Origin: Antarcticibacterium flavum
GTDB lineage: Bacteria > Bacteroidota > Bacteroidia > Flavobacteriales > Flavobacteriaceae
Assembly: GCF_006159205.1 (NCBI RefSeq)
Contig: NZ_CP040812.1
Coordinates: 1,426,001-1,490,000 of the forward strand
Direction of reading: 5' to 3'
DNA: 64,000 nt
Position 1 is the stretch's first letter. Each line of letters begins with the position of its first letter. This document shows positions 35,108-42,900 of this stretch, piece by piece. The notes below the pieces were generated by a model, which saw only the letters and a list, made by a program, of their open reading frames with translations, ran no database searches and had not been told where the DNA came from. Made by a program: the position numbers and the translations under genes.

Positions 35108-35701
35108 TTATTCCCTTTTAGGCAGAATCACCTCTTCTATTATGTGTACCCAGCCGTTACTTGCTCTTACAGTACCTACTATTTTAGTCCCTCCTACATA
35201 GATGTCATCTCCCTCACGGGTCACTTCCACATTCTCACCAGAGGCCATATAAAGCGTTCTTCCTTTCTCAACGTTTTTGATAAGAGTTTCAATAGGATAG
35301 TTGCTTGGTGCTACGTGGTGCTTAAGGATATAGGCCAATCTTCCCTTGTTTTCAGGCTTCAGGAGTTCGTCCACCGTTCCTTCCGGCAGCTTGTCAAAAG
35401 CTTCATTGGTTGGGGCAAAAACTGTAAGCGGGCCCACGTTTACCAGGGAATTCTCCACCCCTGCAGCCTGTACTGCTGCTACCAGGGTAGAATGATCTGG
35501 TGAACCAATGGCGATACGCAGGGCGTTGGGTTCAGAATCTTCATCTTCTATAAAGGCCTGGCCTTTGTTGGAAGAGGATTCTGTTGTTGACTGCCTTTCA
35601 GCAGTGGTTGTTTCTTCTGCAGTATCGCTTTGCTTACATCCCGTAAGCAGGATTACTCCAAGGATAAGAAGAATTGAAAAAAAGGATGAGATTGTTTTCA
35701 T
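35108..35701 (-). CDS. Fasciclin (FAS1) domain lipoprotein
   Basis: A 197-residue lipoprotein (LLTGC lipobox) with a single FAS1 domain from about residue 70. The H1-type motif LTVFAPTNEAFDKLPEGTVDELL, then LAYILKHHVAP and the closing NGWVHIIEEVILP are visible. It lies between the cytochrome c gene and nosZ. FAS1 proteins mediate adhesion or protein binding; in this cluster a role at the NosZ complex is only inferred from position. Confidence 0.88.
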   Translation of the reverse strand: MKTISSFFSILLILGVILLTGCKQSDTAEETTTAERQSTTESSSNKGQAFIEDEDSEPNALRIAIGSPDHSTLVAAVQAAGVENSLVNVGPLTVFAPTNEAFDKLPEGTVDELLKPENKGRLAYILKHHVAPSNYPIETLIKNVEKGRTLYMASGENVEVTREGDDIYVGGTKIVGTVRASNGWVHIIEEVILPKRE

Positions 35702-35773
35702 TGTTAGAGGGTTATGTTAATAGGCAAAAAATATTTAGTTAGTAATTACTTCAATAATCTTTTTTAAAAGAGC

Positions 35774-36268
35774 CTAGTTGGCCCTGTCATAGTTCCTGAA
35801 ATACTCAAGGATCGCCCGCGCCTCATCTTCTTTGAGGTTCTGGTTGGCCATTACCGCCATATTTGACTCTATTAGCAGTTTCCTGGCAATTGGATCTTCC
35901 TTGATCATTTGCTCGGGATTAAGGATCATGTTCATGATCCACTCGTGGGTACGTCTTTCTGTAACTCCTGCTACTGCCGGGCCAACGAATTTCTTATCCA
36001 TTTTGTGGCAGGCAGAGCACATGTTCTTAAAGAGATCGGCTCCGCGGGCAGCCATATCGGCATCTATTTCATCTGGCACATCAAGGTTTTTAACAGGTCC
36101 AATACCTTTATTTTCCATAGGATCTGTACTGGCTGTTTCTTTTTTGGCGGGAGTTTCAGAGTAATCACCCAGTTTCACATCGTCTTTTTCCTCCTTGGTG
36201 GAGTCTCCACAGGAAAACATAAAGAGTGCGATAACTATTAGGCTAAGGGATTTAATTAAATTTTTCAT
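35774..36268 (-). CDS. Monohaem cytochrome c lipoprotein of nos cluster
   Basis: A 164-residue lipoprotein (LFMFSC lipobox) with an Ala/Lys/Asp-rich linker and one class I cytochrome c domain: CSACHKMDKKFVGPAV with the CXXCH haem site, and a distal Met in SNMAVMANQNL. It is the first gene of the nos cluster and the likely electron donor to NosZ CuA. A promoter-like region with a palindrome lies just upstream. Confidence 0.92.
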   Translation of the reverse strand: MKNLIKSLSLIVIALFMFSCGDSTKEEKDDVKLGDYSETPAKKETASTDPMENKGIGPVKNLDVPDEIDADMAARGADLFKNMCSACHKMDKKFVGPAVAGVTERRTHEWIMNMILNPEQMIKEDPIARKLLIESNMAVMANQNLKEDEARAILEYFRNYDRAN

Positions 36269-36296
36269 GGCTTTAAAATGTATTTATATTGCGAGG

Positions 36297-36340
36297 TAAA
36301 ATTATCCTATAAGTTCCCCCTGTAATATGACTGGAGTCAT
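36297..36340 (-). promoter_or_regulatory. Promoter of nos cluster with CRP/FNR-like palindrome
   Basis: ATGACTGGAGTCAT (36327-36340) is a 6-bp-arm palindrome containing TGAC-N4-GTCA, a spacing typical of CRP/FNR-family sites. On the minus strand TAATTTTA (36304-36297) resembles a -7 box. The palindrome centre would then lie about 40-45 bp upstream of the start of transcription, the usual place for a class II activator. It may control the cytochrome c gene and, on the other side, selO. Confidence 0.4.
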
Positions 36341-36512
36341 AATGCAAAAAGCTTTTTCGACATCCTTTGAAAATTACAGGAATAGTTCGGTGGGAAATAT
36401 GATAATTATCAGCAAAGGGGTCTTTAGCGTTAAAGTAAAAGTAAAGTGCTGCTTAAATTTTCAGAAAGAAAGACTGCAGAGTATCTTTATAGTTCAGCAA
36501 AAAAAGGACTCC

Positions 36513-38069
36513 ATGGCCCAATTAAAAGATATAGCATTTCAAAACGAATTTGTCTCCACCTTCCCGGGGGATGACAGCGGCGATCTCTCTCCCCGGCAAA
36601 CCCCGGGGGTGTTGTACAGCAAAGCAGTGCCAACCCCGGTTGAGGAACCACAGCTCCTGGCCTGGACAGAGGATCTTGCCGGGGAGATGGGCCTGGATCA
36701 TCCCGGGAAGGAAGACGTGGATATCCTGGCAGGAAATAAAGTCACCTCCTCGATGAAGCCATATGCCGCCTGTTACAGCGGACATCAGTTTGGAAATTGG
36801 GCAGGGCAGCTGGGGGATGGCCGGGCTATAAGCCTGGGTGAATTGCAACAGGAGGGAAAGTTGTGGGAGCTACAACTCAAAGGCGCAGGTCCCACAGCTT
36901 ATTCAAGGCATGCAGATGGCCGGGCGGTTTTGCGATCCTCTGTAAGGGAATATCTTATGAGCGAGGCGATGCACCACCTGGGCGTTCCCACTACAAGGGC
37001 CTTGAGCCTGGTAAGCACCGGCGAAAAGATCCTTCGGGACATGTTTTATAACGGCAATGCAGCCTATGAACCCGGGGCTGTGGTTTGCCGGGTCTCACCA
37101 AGCTTCCTGCGCTTCGGGAATTTTGAAGGCCTGGCAGTGCGTAAGGAGGTAGAGAACCTCAAAAACCTTGTGGACTGGACAATAGAAAATCATTATCCAC
37201 ATATTACAGGTGAAAACAAGATCCTGGACTGGTTTAAAGAAGTGGTGGACCGCACCGCCGCTCTTATGGTGGAGTGGCACCGGGTAGGCTTTGTGCATGG
37301 AGTGATGAATACAGATAATATGTCCATCCTTGGGCAAACCATAGATTACGGCCCCTATTCCTTCCTTGATGATTACGACCCATCCTTCACTCCGAATACG
37401 ACCGATCTTCCCGGGCGCCGATACGCGTTTGGTAATCAACCTTCCATAGGTTACTGGAATTTAAGCAAGCTGGCCAGCGCCTTGTTGCCACTTTTTGATG
37501 ATTCTGAAGGTCTTGAAGAAGTGCTGCACACCTATGAGGAAGCCTTCTGGAGCAGGTATTATTTGATGATGGGCAACAAACTTGGCCTGGATGAAGTGCG
37601 GGAGGAGGACAAAAAGCTCATCTCCAATTTTGAAGAGGTCCTTCCACAAATAAAACCCGATATGACCATCTTCTACCGGTTACTTATAGATATGCCTTTA
37701 AATGCTTCGGAAGGTGATGAACAACTGCTGAAACATTTTGAGGATAGTTTTTATGCTGAAGCTGAAGAACCCTCAAAAACCGCTTTCCTTGACCTCCTGA
37801 AGCGTTATGCCTCCCGTCGTAATCAAAATAACATCACTGCTGAAGCTTCCAGAGAGCTAATGAAAAAAACGAGTCCGCACTTCGTGCTGCGCAACTACCT
37901 GCTTCACCAGGCGATCGAGGGCCTTGAAAACGGCGACGACAGCCTTTTTGAAAAACTAAGGGACGCACTCAAAGAACCTTATAACGATAACAACCCCGAA
38001 TTCTTCAAAAAGCGACCCGAATGGGCGTCGAAAAAGGCGGGGTGTTCAATGTTGTCTTGTAGTTCTTAG
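36513..38069 (+). CDS. selO: SelO protein adenylyltransferase (pseudokinase fold)
   Basis: The ATG at 36513 (MAQLKDIAFQNEF) is preferred over frame-open starts from 36327, whose translation does not resemble the family. The 518-residue product belongs to the YdiU/SelO family, which uses ATP in an inverted orientation to transfer AMP to protein hydroxyls during oxidative stress. Visible landmarks are YSGHQFGNWAGQLGDGRA, LQLKGAGPTAYSRHADGRAVLRSSVREYL, VHGVMNTDNMSILGQTIDYGPYSFLD and YAFGNQPSIGYWNL. The C-terminus ends in CSMLSCSS; the penultimate-region Cys takes the place of selenocysteine in human SELENOO. It is divergent from the nos cluster. Confidence 0.95.
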   Translation: MAQLKDIAFQNEFVSTFPGDDSGDLSPRQTPGVLYSKAVPTPVEEPQLLAWTEDLAGEMGLDHPGKEDVDILAGNKVTSSMKPYAACYSGHQFGNWAGQLGDGRAISLGELQQEGKLWELQLKGAGPTAYSRHADGRAVLRSSVREYLMSEAMHHLGVPTTRALSLVSTGEKILRDMFYNGNAAYEPGAVVCRVSPSFLRFGNFEGLAVRKEVENLKNLVDWTIENHYPHITGENKILDWFKEVVDRTAALMVEWHRVGFVHGVMNTDNMSILGQTIDYGPYSFLDDYDPSFTPNTTDLPGRRYAFGNQPSIGYWNLSKLASALLPLFDDSEGLEEVLHTYEEAFWSRYYLMMGNKLGLDEVREEDKKLISNFEEVLPQIKPDMTIFYRLLIDMPLNASEGDEQLLKHFEDSFYAEAEEPSKTAFLDLLKRYASRRNQNNITAEASRELMKKTSPHFVLRNYLLHQAIEGLENGDDSLFEKLRDALKEPYNDNNPEFFKKRPEWASKKAGCSMLSCSS

Positions 38070-38295
38070 TTAGTCGTTAGTCGTTAGCCGTTAGTCGTTA
38101 GTATGGTTTGGGGTTTGTTGTTTGGTTTGTTTACTGTTTACTGTTTTCTGTTTTCTGTTTTCTGTTTTCTGTTTAAGGGTGGTTAATTAGTTCATCCGTT
38201 TTGGAATTTGGAAGTTGGTGCTTGGAATTTGGAAGTTCGTGCTTGGAATTTGGAATTGGAAAATGTTGTCTGTTATCGGTTATGGGTAGTCAGTT
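38070..38295. repeat. Heptanucleotide repeat block H2
   Basis: Heptamers begin with the selO stop codon itself: TTAGTCG units, then TTTACTG/TTTTCTG units, then GGAATTT-type units alternating with GGAAGTT, then GTTGTCTG/GGTTAT variants leading into element A1. There is no gene. Confidence 0.85.
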
Positions 38296-38480
38296 GAATT
38301 TTTTTTGGCGAGATTAATTTTCTTTTTTCGAGGGTAATCGCAGTTTAAACACAGAGTTTAAAAGGAGCTAAAAAAGGGATTTGCACGGAGTTAAAAGGAT
38401 TACGCGGAAAAGATTTCCCCTCCTGCGGAGGGGTGCCCGAAGGGCCGGGTGGGCCGCGGGACCGGAAATAATTTTGAAGT
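38296..38480 (+). repeat. Interspersed element A, copy 1
   Basis: First copy of an element found about eleven times on this strand. The shared order is: T-run plus GGCGAG, TTAATTTTCTTT, TTCGAG, a TTTAAACACAGAGTTTAAAA segment, GCACGGAGTTAAAAGGAT, then two hairpins, CCCCTCCTGCGGAGGGG and GCCCGAAGGGC, then a GC-rich tail. This copy has no B hairpin downstream. Confidence 0.85.
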
Positions 38481-39648
38481 AAAAAGGGACCAGAGCGGAA
38501 AATACTCTTTTGTCCTGTTTCTTGATTCTTGTTTCTTGTTTCACATTTTTTTGCCACGAATGCACAAATGTTTTTTATCTCTGCATGAACGGGTTTTCAT
38601 TCAAAAATACGGCGTCAGGTCGAGTGGTTTTTCCTGTAGCGAGAGCGCAAGGAAAAATTGTATCGAGACCTCTTCGGAGTTAAGAATAAGAATGAGAATT
38701 CCTAAAGTTTTTTGCCACGAATGCACGAATGTTTTTTGATCCCTGCGTGAAGCTAACTTATACTTGATATTTACGGAATACGTGACATAATCCAGTTATT
38801 ATTAGAACCTCTGCCGTCAGATCGAGACCCCAATAAAAATGTTTTCATTAGCGTGAGGTGATGATGTAGGAGAATCATCAATTTGAGTTAATTTTTCGTT
38901 TGAAGGTCCTTCCCGGCCTACGAAAGCTTATCGTAAAATTTGAAATGAGAGGGGCGTTAAGAATTTTAGGCTGTTTGAGCGAAACGGATTAAACTTGCTA
39001 GAATGGATTTGCCCGCGAGTTCCTAAAATTTAGCCACCGAATGATAAATTTAGATAAGCTTTGGTAAGCCTAGACTTTTTTGGTTCTTTTTCTTGCAACC
39101 GACGACCAGAGTGAGAGGATTGCAGCAAAAAAGAAAAGGCGGTCCTAGGAAATGCTGATAACCTCGCCTGGATAATGTAAGAGAATTAAAATACGTCAAT
39201 GGTAGTGTTTTTTCCTGCAGCCATAGCAAAAGAGAAAAATGTATCGAGAACCTTTCGTACTCCAAGGCGTTCTCGATACAAATTCCTTCTCCCTGCCGGT
39301 CGACAGAATTCACTCGATCTGCCGATTCGTTTATAAGAAAAAATCTAACTTCATTAGAAGAACATTTCTTCTGCCACTAGACCTACCGAGGGGTAAATAA
39401 AGGAATTTTTCTGAAAATTTTTAGCAATAAATCGTGAGTGGTTTTTTTTAAAACCTCCGGGTGAATTCACTAGACCTCTTATAGCGCCAGGAATAATAAA
39501 GCGGCAGTTATGGCTTCTTAAATTCCTGATACTTAAAATTCTGTAGGAAAATTTTTGCGAATTTTATCAAAACTTTATAAATTGTAAAAAAATTGCCGTG
39601 ACCTGAAAAATTTTAAAGGGACTCAAAACCACTTTAAAAACTACTATT
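38481..39648. other. Repeat-derived intergenic region
   Basis: No gene is supported over about 1.2 kb. Degenerate repeats include two copies of TTTTGCCACGAATGCAC (near 38550 and 38711) and two related segments with TTTTTCCTG...GTATCGAGA (about 38628-38670 and 39209-39255). A short TCAGATCGAGA relic lies near 38817. These look like decayed copies of older interspersed repeats. Confidence 0.55.
39241..39279. repeat. 11-bp perfect inverted repeat
   Basis: GTATCGAGAAC (39241-39251) and GTTCTCGATAC (39269-39279) form a perfect stem with a 17-base loop. The left arm recurs degenerately near 38660, so it belongs to an interspersed family. Confidence 0.7.
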
Positions 39649-39783
39649 ATGAGTACACGGGAAGAATATTTGCTGTTTAGACAAAAGGTGCGTACACGTA
39701 AAAAAAGGGACAGGCGCTACGATAACTTAGCTGTTTTCCTCTTCTTTTTATTTATGGTATTCCTTAGTTTCCTCGTGCGATAG
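39649..39783 (+). CDS. Small 44-residue single-helix membrane protein
   Basis: The ATG at 39649 gives a charged N-terminal half rich in Arg/Lys (FRQKVRTRKKRDRRYDN) and one C-terminal transmembrane helix of about 18 residues, ending in Arg. The positive-inside arrangement predicts an N-in, C-out inner-membrane miniprotein. It is the only frame of its kind in about 2 kb of repeat-rich DNA and its composition is sensible. The function is unknown. Confidence 0.55.
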   Translation: MSTREEYLLFRQKVRTRKKRDRRYDNLAVFLFFLFMVFLSFLVR

Positions 39784-40031
39784 GATCCGGAATGCACCAG
39801 GGTCATTATTTGTTTAACCCTGCCCTGTAAATTATAGTTCTAAGGGTTAGTTCCTTCGTTATTAAAATTTTTTCAATTGACCCCCAGGGTTCGCATGCCT
39901 GTAATAAATAGGCTTCAGCTGCTTCAGGCTCCACAGGTATTAAAATTTTGTGAATCGTTTAACCACAGGATATCCTGATTTTTGTATATTTAACTGATTC
40001 ACAACCCCTTTTGGTTATAAAAAATGACGCT

Positions 40032-40493
40032 ATGAAAACTAATTTAAGTTTAACGTTTGTAATCGGATTTTTAATGTTTGCCTTCAGCCATACCACGGCA
40101 CAGGCACAGATCCTAAATACAAAAAGTGATATCATTAATACCCATGGTACCCCATTCTGTTCCGGGATTTCAGAAAACGGGGATCCTTACCTTTATTATA
40201 AGTATCCTGTAACAACCAAAAGTAGCGGTACCTTTGATCAAAGAAAAGTACTCTTCTTCAAGGAAAATGAAAATGGCGAGGAGATCTGCTATAAATGGAA
40301 GATCCTGGAGCCGGCTTCTGAAACCAAGTACAATATGTTCTCCTTCTCCCGCGACCTGGTGCAAACCGATGAGATGCAGTGGAAAGATTTTGGAAAAAGC
40401 ATTATCTATGACATGGAGGAAAAAAACGGCGTATGCAGGATCACCGCCAGGTATGACAATGAAGTAAGCCTGGTAAAAACCTATAAAATGTAA
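40032..40493 (+). CDS. Hypothetical exported protein, 153 residues
   Basis: The ATG at 40032 starts a clear signal peptide (MKTNLSLTFVIGFLMFAFS ... AQAQ); the frame opens at a TTG seven codons earlier. The mature part (about 127 residues) contains YLYYKYPVTTKSSGTFDQRKV and ENGEEICYKWKILEPAS and looks like a small beta-rich periplasmic protein. No family is recognised. It ends at a strong terminator. Confidence 0.75.
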   Translation: MKTNLSLTFVIGFLMFAFSHTTAQAQILNTKSDIINTHGTPFCSGISENGDPYLYYKYPVTTKSSGTFDQRKVLFFKENENGEEICYKWKILEPASETKYNMFSFSRDLVQTDEMQWKDFGKSIIYDMEEKNGVCRITARYDNEVSLVKTYKM

Positions 40494-40527
40494 TTTTTCG
40501 GCTAGTTTTAAGTTTATATTTCAATGC

Positions 40528-40549
40528 AAGGCACTTTTTTAAGTGCCTT
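40528..40549 (+). terminator. Terminator of the exported-protein gene
   Basis: AAGGCACTT and AAGTGCCTT form a 9-bp stem with a TTTT loop, followed by TGCTGTTTG, 35 bp after the stop codon. Confidence 0.75.
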
Positions 40550-40556
40550 TGCTGTT

Positions 40557-40745
40557 TGGGCTGTTTTCTGTTTACTGTTTACCGTTATTGGCGAGCTTCA
40601 TCTACTTTTTCTCGAGACTAATTTTAGATAGTCGTTAGTCGTTAGTCTTTAGTCATTAGTGGAGCTTGAGTTTGGAGTTTGGAGTTTGGGGTTTGGGGTT
40701 TGGGGTTTGAAAATGTTGTCGGTTGTCGGTTATGGATTGTCGGTT
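40557..40745. repeat. Heptanucleotide repeat block H3
   Basis: TTTACTG-type units, TTAGTCG/TTAGTCT/TTAGTCA units, GGAGTTT/GGGGTTT units and GTTGTCG units, in that order, lead into element A2. There is no gene. Confidence 0.85.
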
Positions 40746-41052
40746 GAATTTTTTTTGGCGAGGTTAATTTTCTTTTTTTCGAGTTTATTTGTGGCTTAAA
40801 CACAGAGTTTAAAAGGAGTTTAAAAATGAGTTGCACGGAGTTAAAAGGATTGTGCGAAAAAGAATTCTCCTCCTGCGGAGGGGTGCCCGAAGGGCGGCGT
40901 GGGCACGGCGTGACTGAGATTTTTTTCACCTGTCAATTCTACAAAACGGAGAACAGAATAAATCTTCTAATTAAAATTGTCGACCACTTTTAAGCTCTGA
41001 ACTAATTTCTCTTTTCCCGCTTTGCCCCTCCCTAAAGGGTGGCGGGAAAAGT
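40746..41052 (+). repeat. Interspersed element A/B, copy 2 (complete)
   Basis: A complete copy: the A part (40746-40910), a middle of about 100 bp (TTTTTTTCACCTGTCAA to GTCGACCACTTTTAAGC), and the B hairpin (41011-41051), in which CTTTTCCCGC pairs with GCGGGAAAAG around CCCTAAAGGG. Copy 4 has the same middle. Confidence 0.85.
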
Positions 41053-41064
41053 AATCTGCTCCGT

Positions 41065-41138
41065 TGAAGTTTGTTTGTTTGGAGTTTGGAGTTTGGGGTT
41101 TGAAAATGTTGTCGGTTGTCGGTTATGGGTTGTCGGTT
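41065..41138. repeat. Heptanucleotide repeat block H4
   Basis: GTTTGTTTGGAG/GGAGTTT/GGGGTTT units followed by GTTGTCG units directly ahead of element A3. Confidence 0.8.
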
Positions 41139-41330
41139 GAATTTTTTTTGGCGAGGTTAATTTTCTTTTTTTCGAGTTTATTTGTGGCTTAAACACAGAG
41201 TTTAAAAGGAGTTTAAAAATGAGTTGCACGGAGTTAAGAGGATTGTGCGAAAAAGATTTCCCCTCCTGCGGAGGGGTGCCCGAAGGGCGGGGTGGGCACG
41301 GCGTTACGCGGATTTATTTCACCGTTGACA
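41139..41330 (+). repeat. Interspersed element A/B, copy 3, left half
   Basis: The A part is intact up to TTTATTTCACCGTTGACA (ending at 41330), where it leaves the sequence shared with copies 2 and 4. The DUF1905 gene follows, and the right half resumes at about 41869. Confidence 0.8.
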
Positions 41331-41391
41331 GTAATGCAAACAAAATGAACCAAACTGGAATTTAAGAACTATACTAAAAAATGAAAAACGA

Positions 41392-41859
41392 ATGAATTAC
41401 ATTGTCCAAAATGAAAAATTAACGCTTCAATATATTCCTGGAAATGGAGCCTGGACTTATCAGTTGATAATACCTAACACTAGAAATATTAAAGGAAAAT
41501 GGGGTGAATTAAAAGTATCAGGAACAATAGATAATTATAAAATAAAGAATAAGAATTTAGGACCAGTAAAAAATTCTGACAAAAAAATATCCATAAATTC
41601 AGAAATTAGAAATGCAATAAACAAAGTTGGTGGAGATACTGTAATTGTCACTATATTTCTCGAAAATCCAAGCGAAACGAATGACATTTCTGAGATTTTG
41701 GAGTGTTTCAAAGATGCACAAGTTTTGCAGATATTTGAACTCTTGGACAAAATAGAACAGACTGAAATTCTAAACGAAATCTGGACTGTTGCAACGGACG
41801 ATCAAAAATCTGAAAAAATAATTAAGGCAATAGAAAATCTTGAGAGGAAACAAGGATAA
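41392..41859 (+). CDS. DUF1905/YdeI-like protein carried inside element A/B
   Basis: The 155-residue product has an N-terminal DUF1905 domain (GELKVSGTIDNYKIKNKNLG ... ISINSEIRNAINKVGGDTVIVTIFL, about 35-95) and a shorter C-terminal segment (ILNEIWTVATDDQKSEKIIKAIENL) like the YdeI/OmpD-associated (bacteriocin-protection) proteins. The molecular function of the family is unclear. The gene is clearly AT-richer than its neighbours. It lies exactly between the left and right halves of a repeat element that in copies 2 and 4 are joined by a spacer of about 55 bp, which suggests a transferred cargo gene. Confidence 0.8.
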   Translation: MNYIVQNEKLTLQYIPGNGAWTYQLIIPNTRNIKGKWGELKVSGTIDNYKIKNKNLGPVKNSDKKISINSEIRNAINKVGGDTVIVTIFLENPSETNDISEILECFKDAQVLQIFELLDKIEQTEILNEIWTVATDDQKSEKIIKAIENLERKQG

Positions 41860-41868
41860 ACGCTCACC

Positions 41869-41938
41869 GGCCACTTCTAAGCTCTGAACTAATTCCTCTT
41901 TTCCCGCCTTGCCCCTCCCTAAAGGGTGGCGGGAAAAG
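41869..41938 (+). repeat. Interspersed element A/B, copy 3, right half
   Basis: GGCCACTTCTAAGCTCTGAACTAATT matches the CGACCACTTTTAAGCTCTG part of copies 2 and 4 (shown here in fragments), followed by the B hairpin at 41898-41938. It starts 9 bp after the DUF1905 stop codon. Confidence 0.8.
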
Positions 41939-41954
41939 TAATCTGCTCCGTTGA

Positions 41955-42026
41955 AGTTTGTTTGTTTGGGGTTTGGGGTTTGTTGTTTGAAAAATGTTGT
42001 CGGTTGTCAGTTATGGGTTGTCGGTT
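41955..42026. repeat. Heptanucleotide repeat block H5
   Basis: GTTTGTTTGGGG/GGGGTTT and GTTGTCG/GTTGTCA units ahead of element A4. Confidence 0.8.
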
Positions 42027-42332
42027 AAATTATTCTGGCGAGATTAATCTTCTTTTTTCGAGGGTAATCGCAGTTTAAACACAGAGTTTAAAAGGAGTTT
42101 AAAAAAGGGAGTTACACGGAGTTAAAAGGATTGTGCGAAAAAGATTTCCCCTCCTGCGGAGGGGTGCCCGAAGGGAGGGGTGAGCACTGCGTGACTGAGA
42201 TTTTTTTCACCTGTCAAATCTACAAAACGGAGAGCAGAATAAATCTTCTAATTAAAATTGTCGACCACTTTTAAGCTCTGAACTAATTTCTCTTTTCCCG
42301 CTTTGCCCCTCCCTAAAGGGTGGCGGGAAAAG
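42027..42332 (+). repeat. Interspersed element A/B, copy 4 (complete)
   Basis: A part, the same middle segment as copy 2 (ATCTACAAAACGGAGA ... GTCGACCACTTTTAAGC), and the B hairpin at 42292-42332. Confidence 0.85.
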
Positions 42333-42349
42333 TGCGGTGCTCCGTTGAT

Positions 42350-42590
42350 GTTTGGGGTTTGGAGTTTGGGGTTTGGGGTTTGGGGTTTGAAAATGTTGTC
42401 GGTTGTCAGTTATGGGTTGTCGGTTGGATTTTTTTTGGCGAGATTATTCTTCTTTTTCCGAGTGTAATCGCAGTTTAAACACAGAGTTTAAAAGGAGTTA
42501 AAAAATGGAGTTCCACGGAGTTAAAAGGATTGTGCGAAAAAGAATTCTCCACCTGCGGAAGGGTGTCCGAAAGGCGCTTCTAACACGCTC
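42350..42590 (+). repeat. Heptamer block H6 and truncated element A, copy 5
   Basis: GGGGTTT/GGAGTTT and GTTGTCG units (42350-42426) lead into A copy 5 (42427-42590). Its first hairpin is decayed (CACCTGCGGAAGGGTG) and it has no B part. Confidence 0.8.
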
Positions 42591-42624
42591 CCAACTATCT
42601 TTCTTTGAGACTGTAATTTCACTT

Positions 42625-42900
42625 TCACTTTTTTCAACCTACAACATACAACCTACAACTTCACACCTTTTCAACCGACAACTGACAACTGACAACTGAC
42701 AACTTTTTTTCAACCGACAAATTCCGGGTCGGGGCAAGCCCAACCCCTACAGCATAACAAGCCCCAATTATCCACTCTCCACTCTCCTCTTTTCACTTTT
42801 TTCAACCTACAACTTACAACCTACAACCTACAACCTAAAACTTACAACCTACAACCTACAACCTACAACTTACAACCGACAACCCACAACTGACAACCTC
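42625..42900. repeat. Heptanucleotide repeat block H7, inverted orientation
   Basis: The same heptamers appear as reverse complements (ACAACCT, CGACAAC, TGACAAC), with the AGTGGA module reversed around 42768-42803 (TTATCCACTCTCCACTCTCC, shown as a fragment). The block runs exactly to the stop codon of the minus-strand gene ending at 42901, so its orientation follows that gene. Confidence 0.85.

Noticed and set aside
38345..38739. Open frames over element A1 and following DNA
   Set aside because: They cover known repeat sequence and hairpins and are not shared in frame by other copies.
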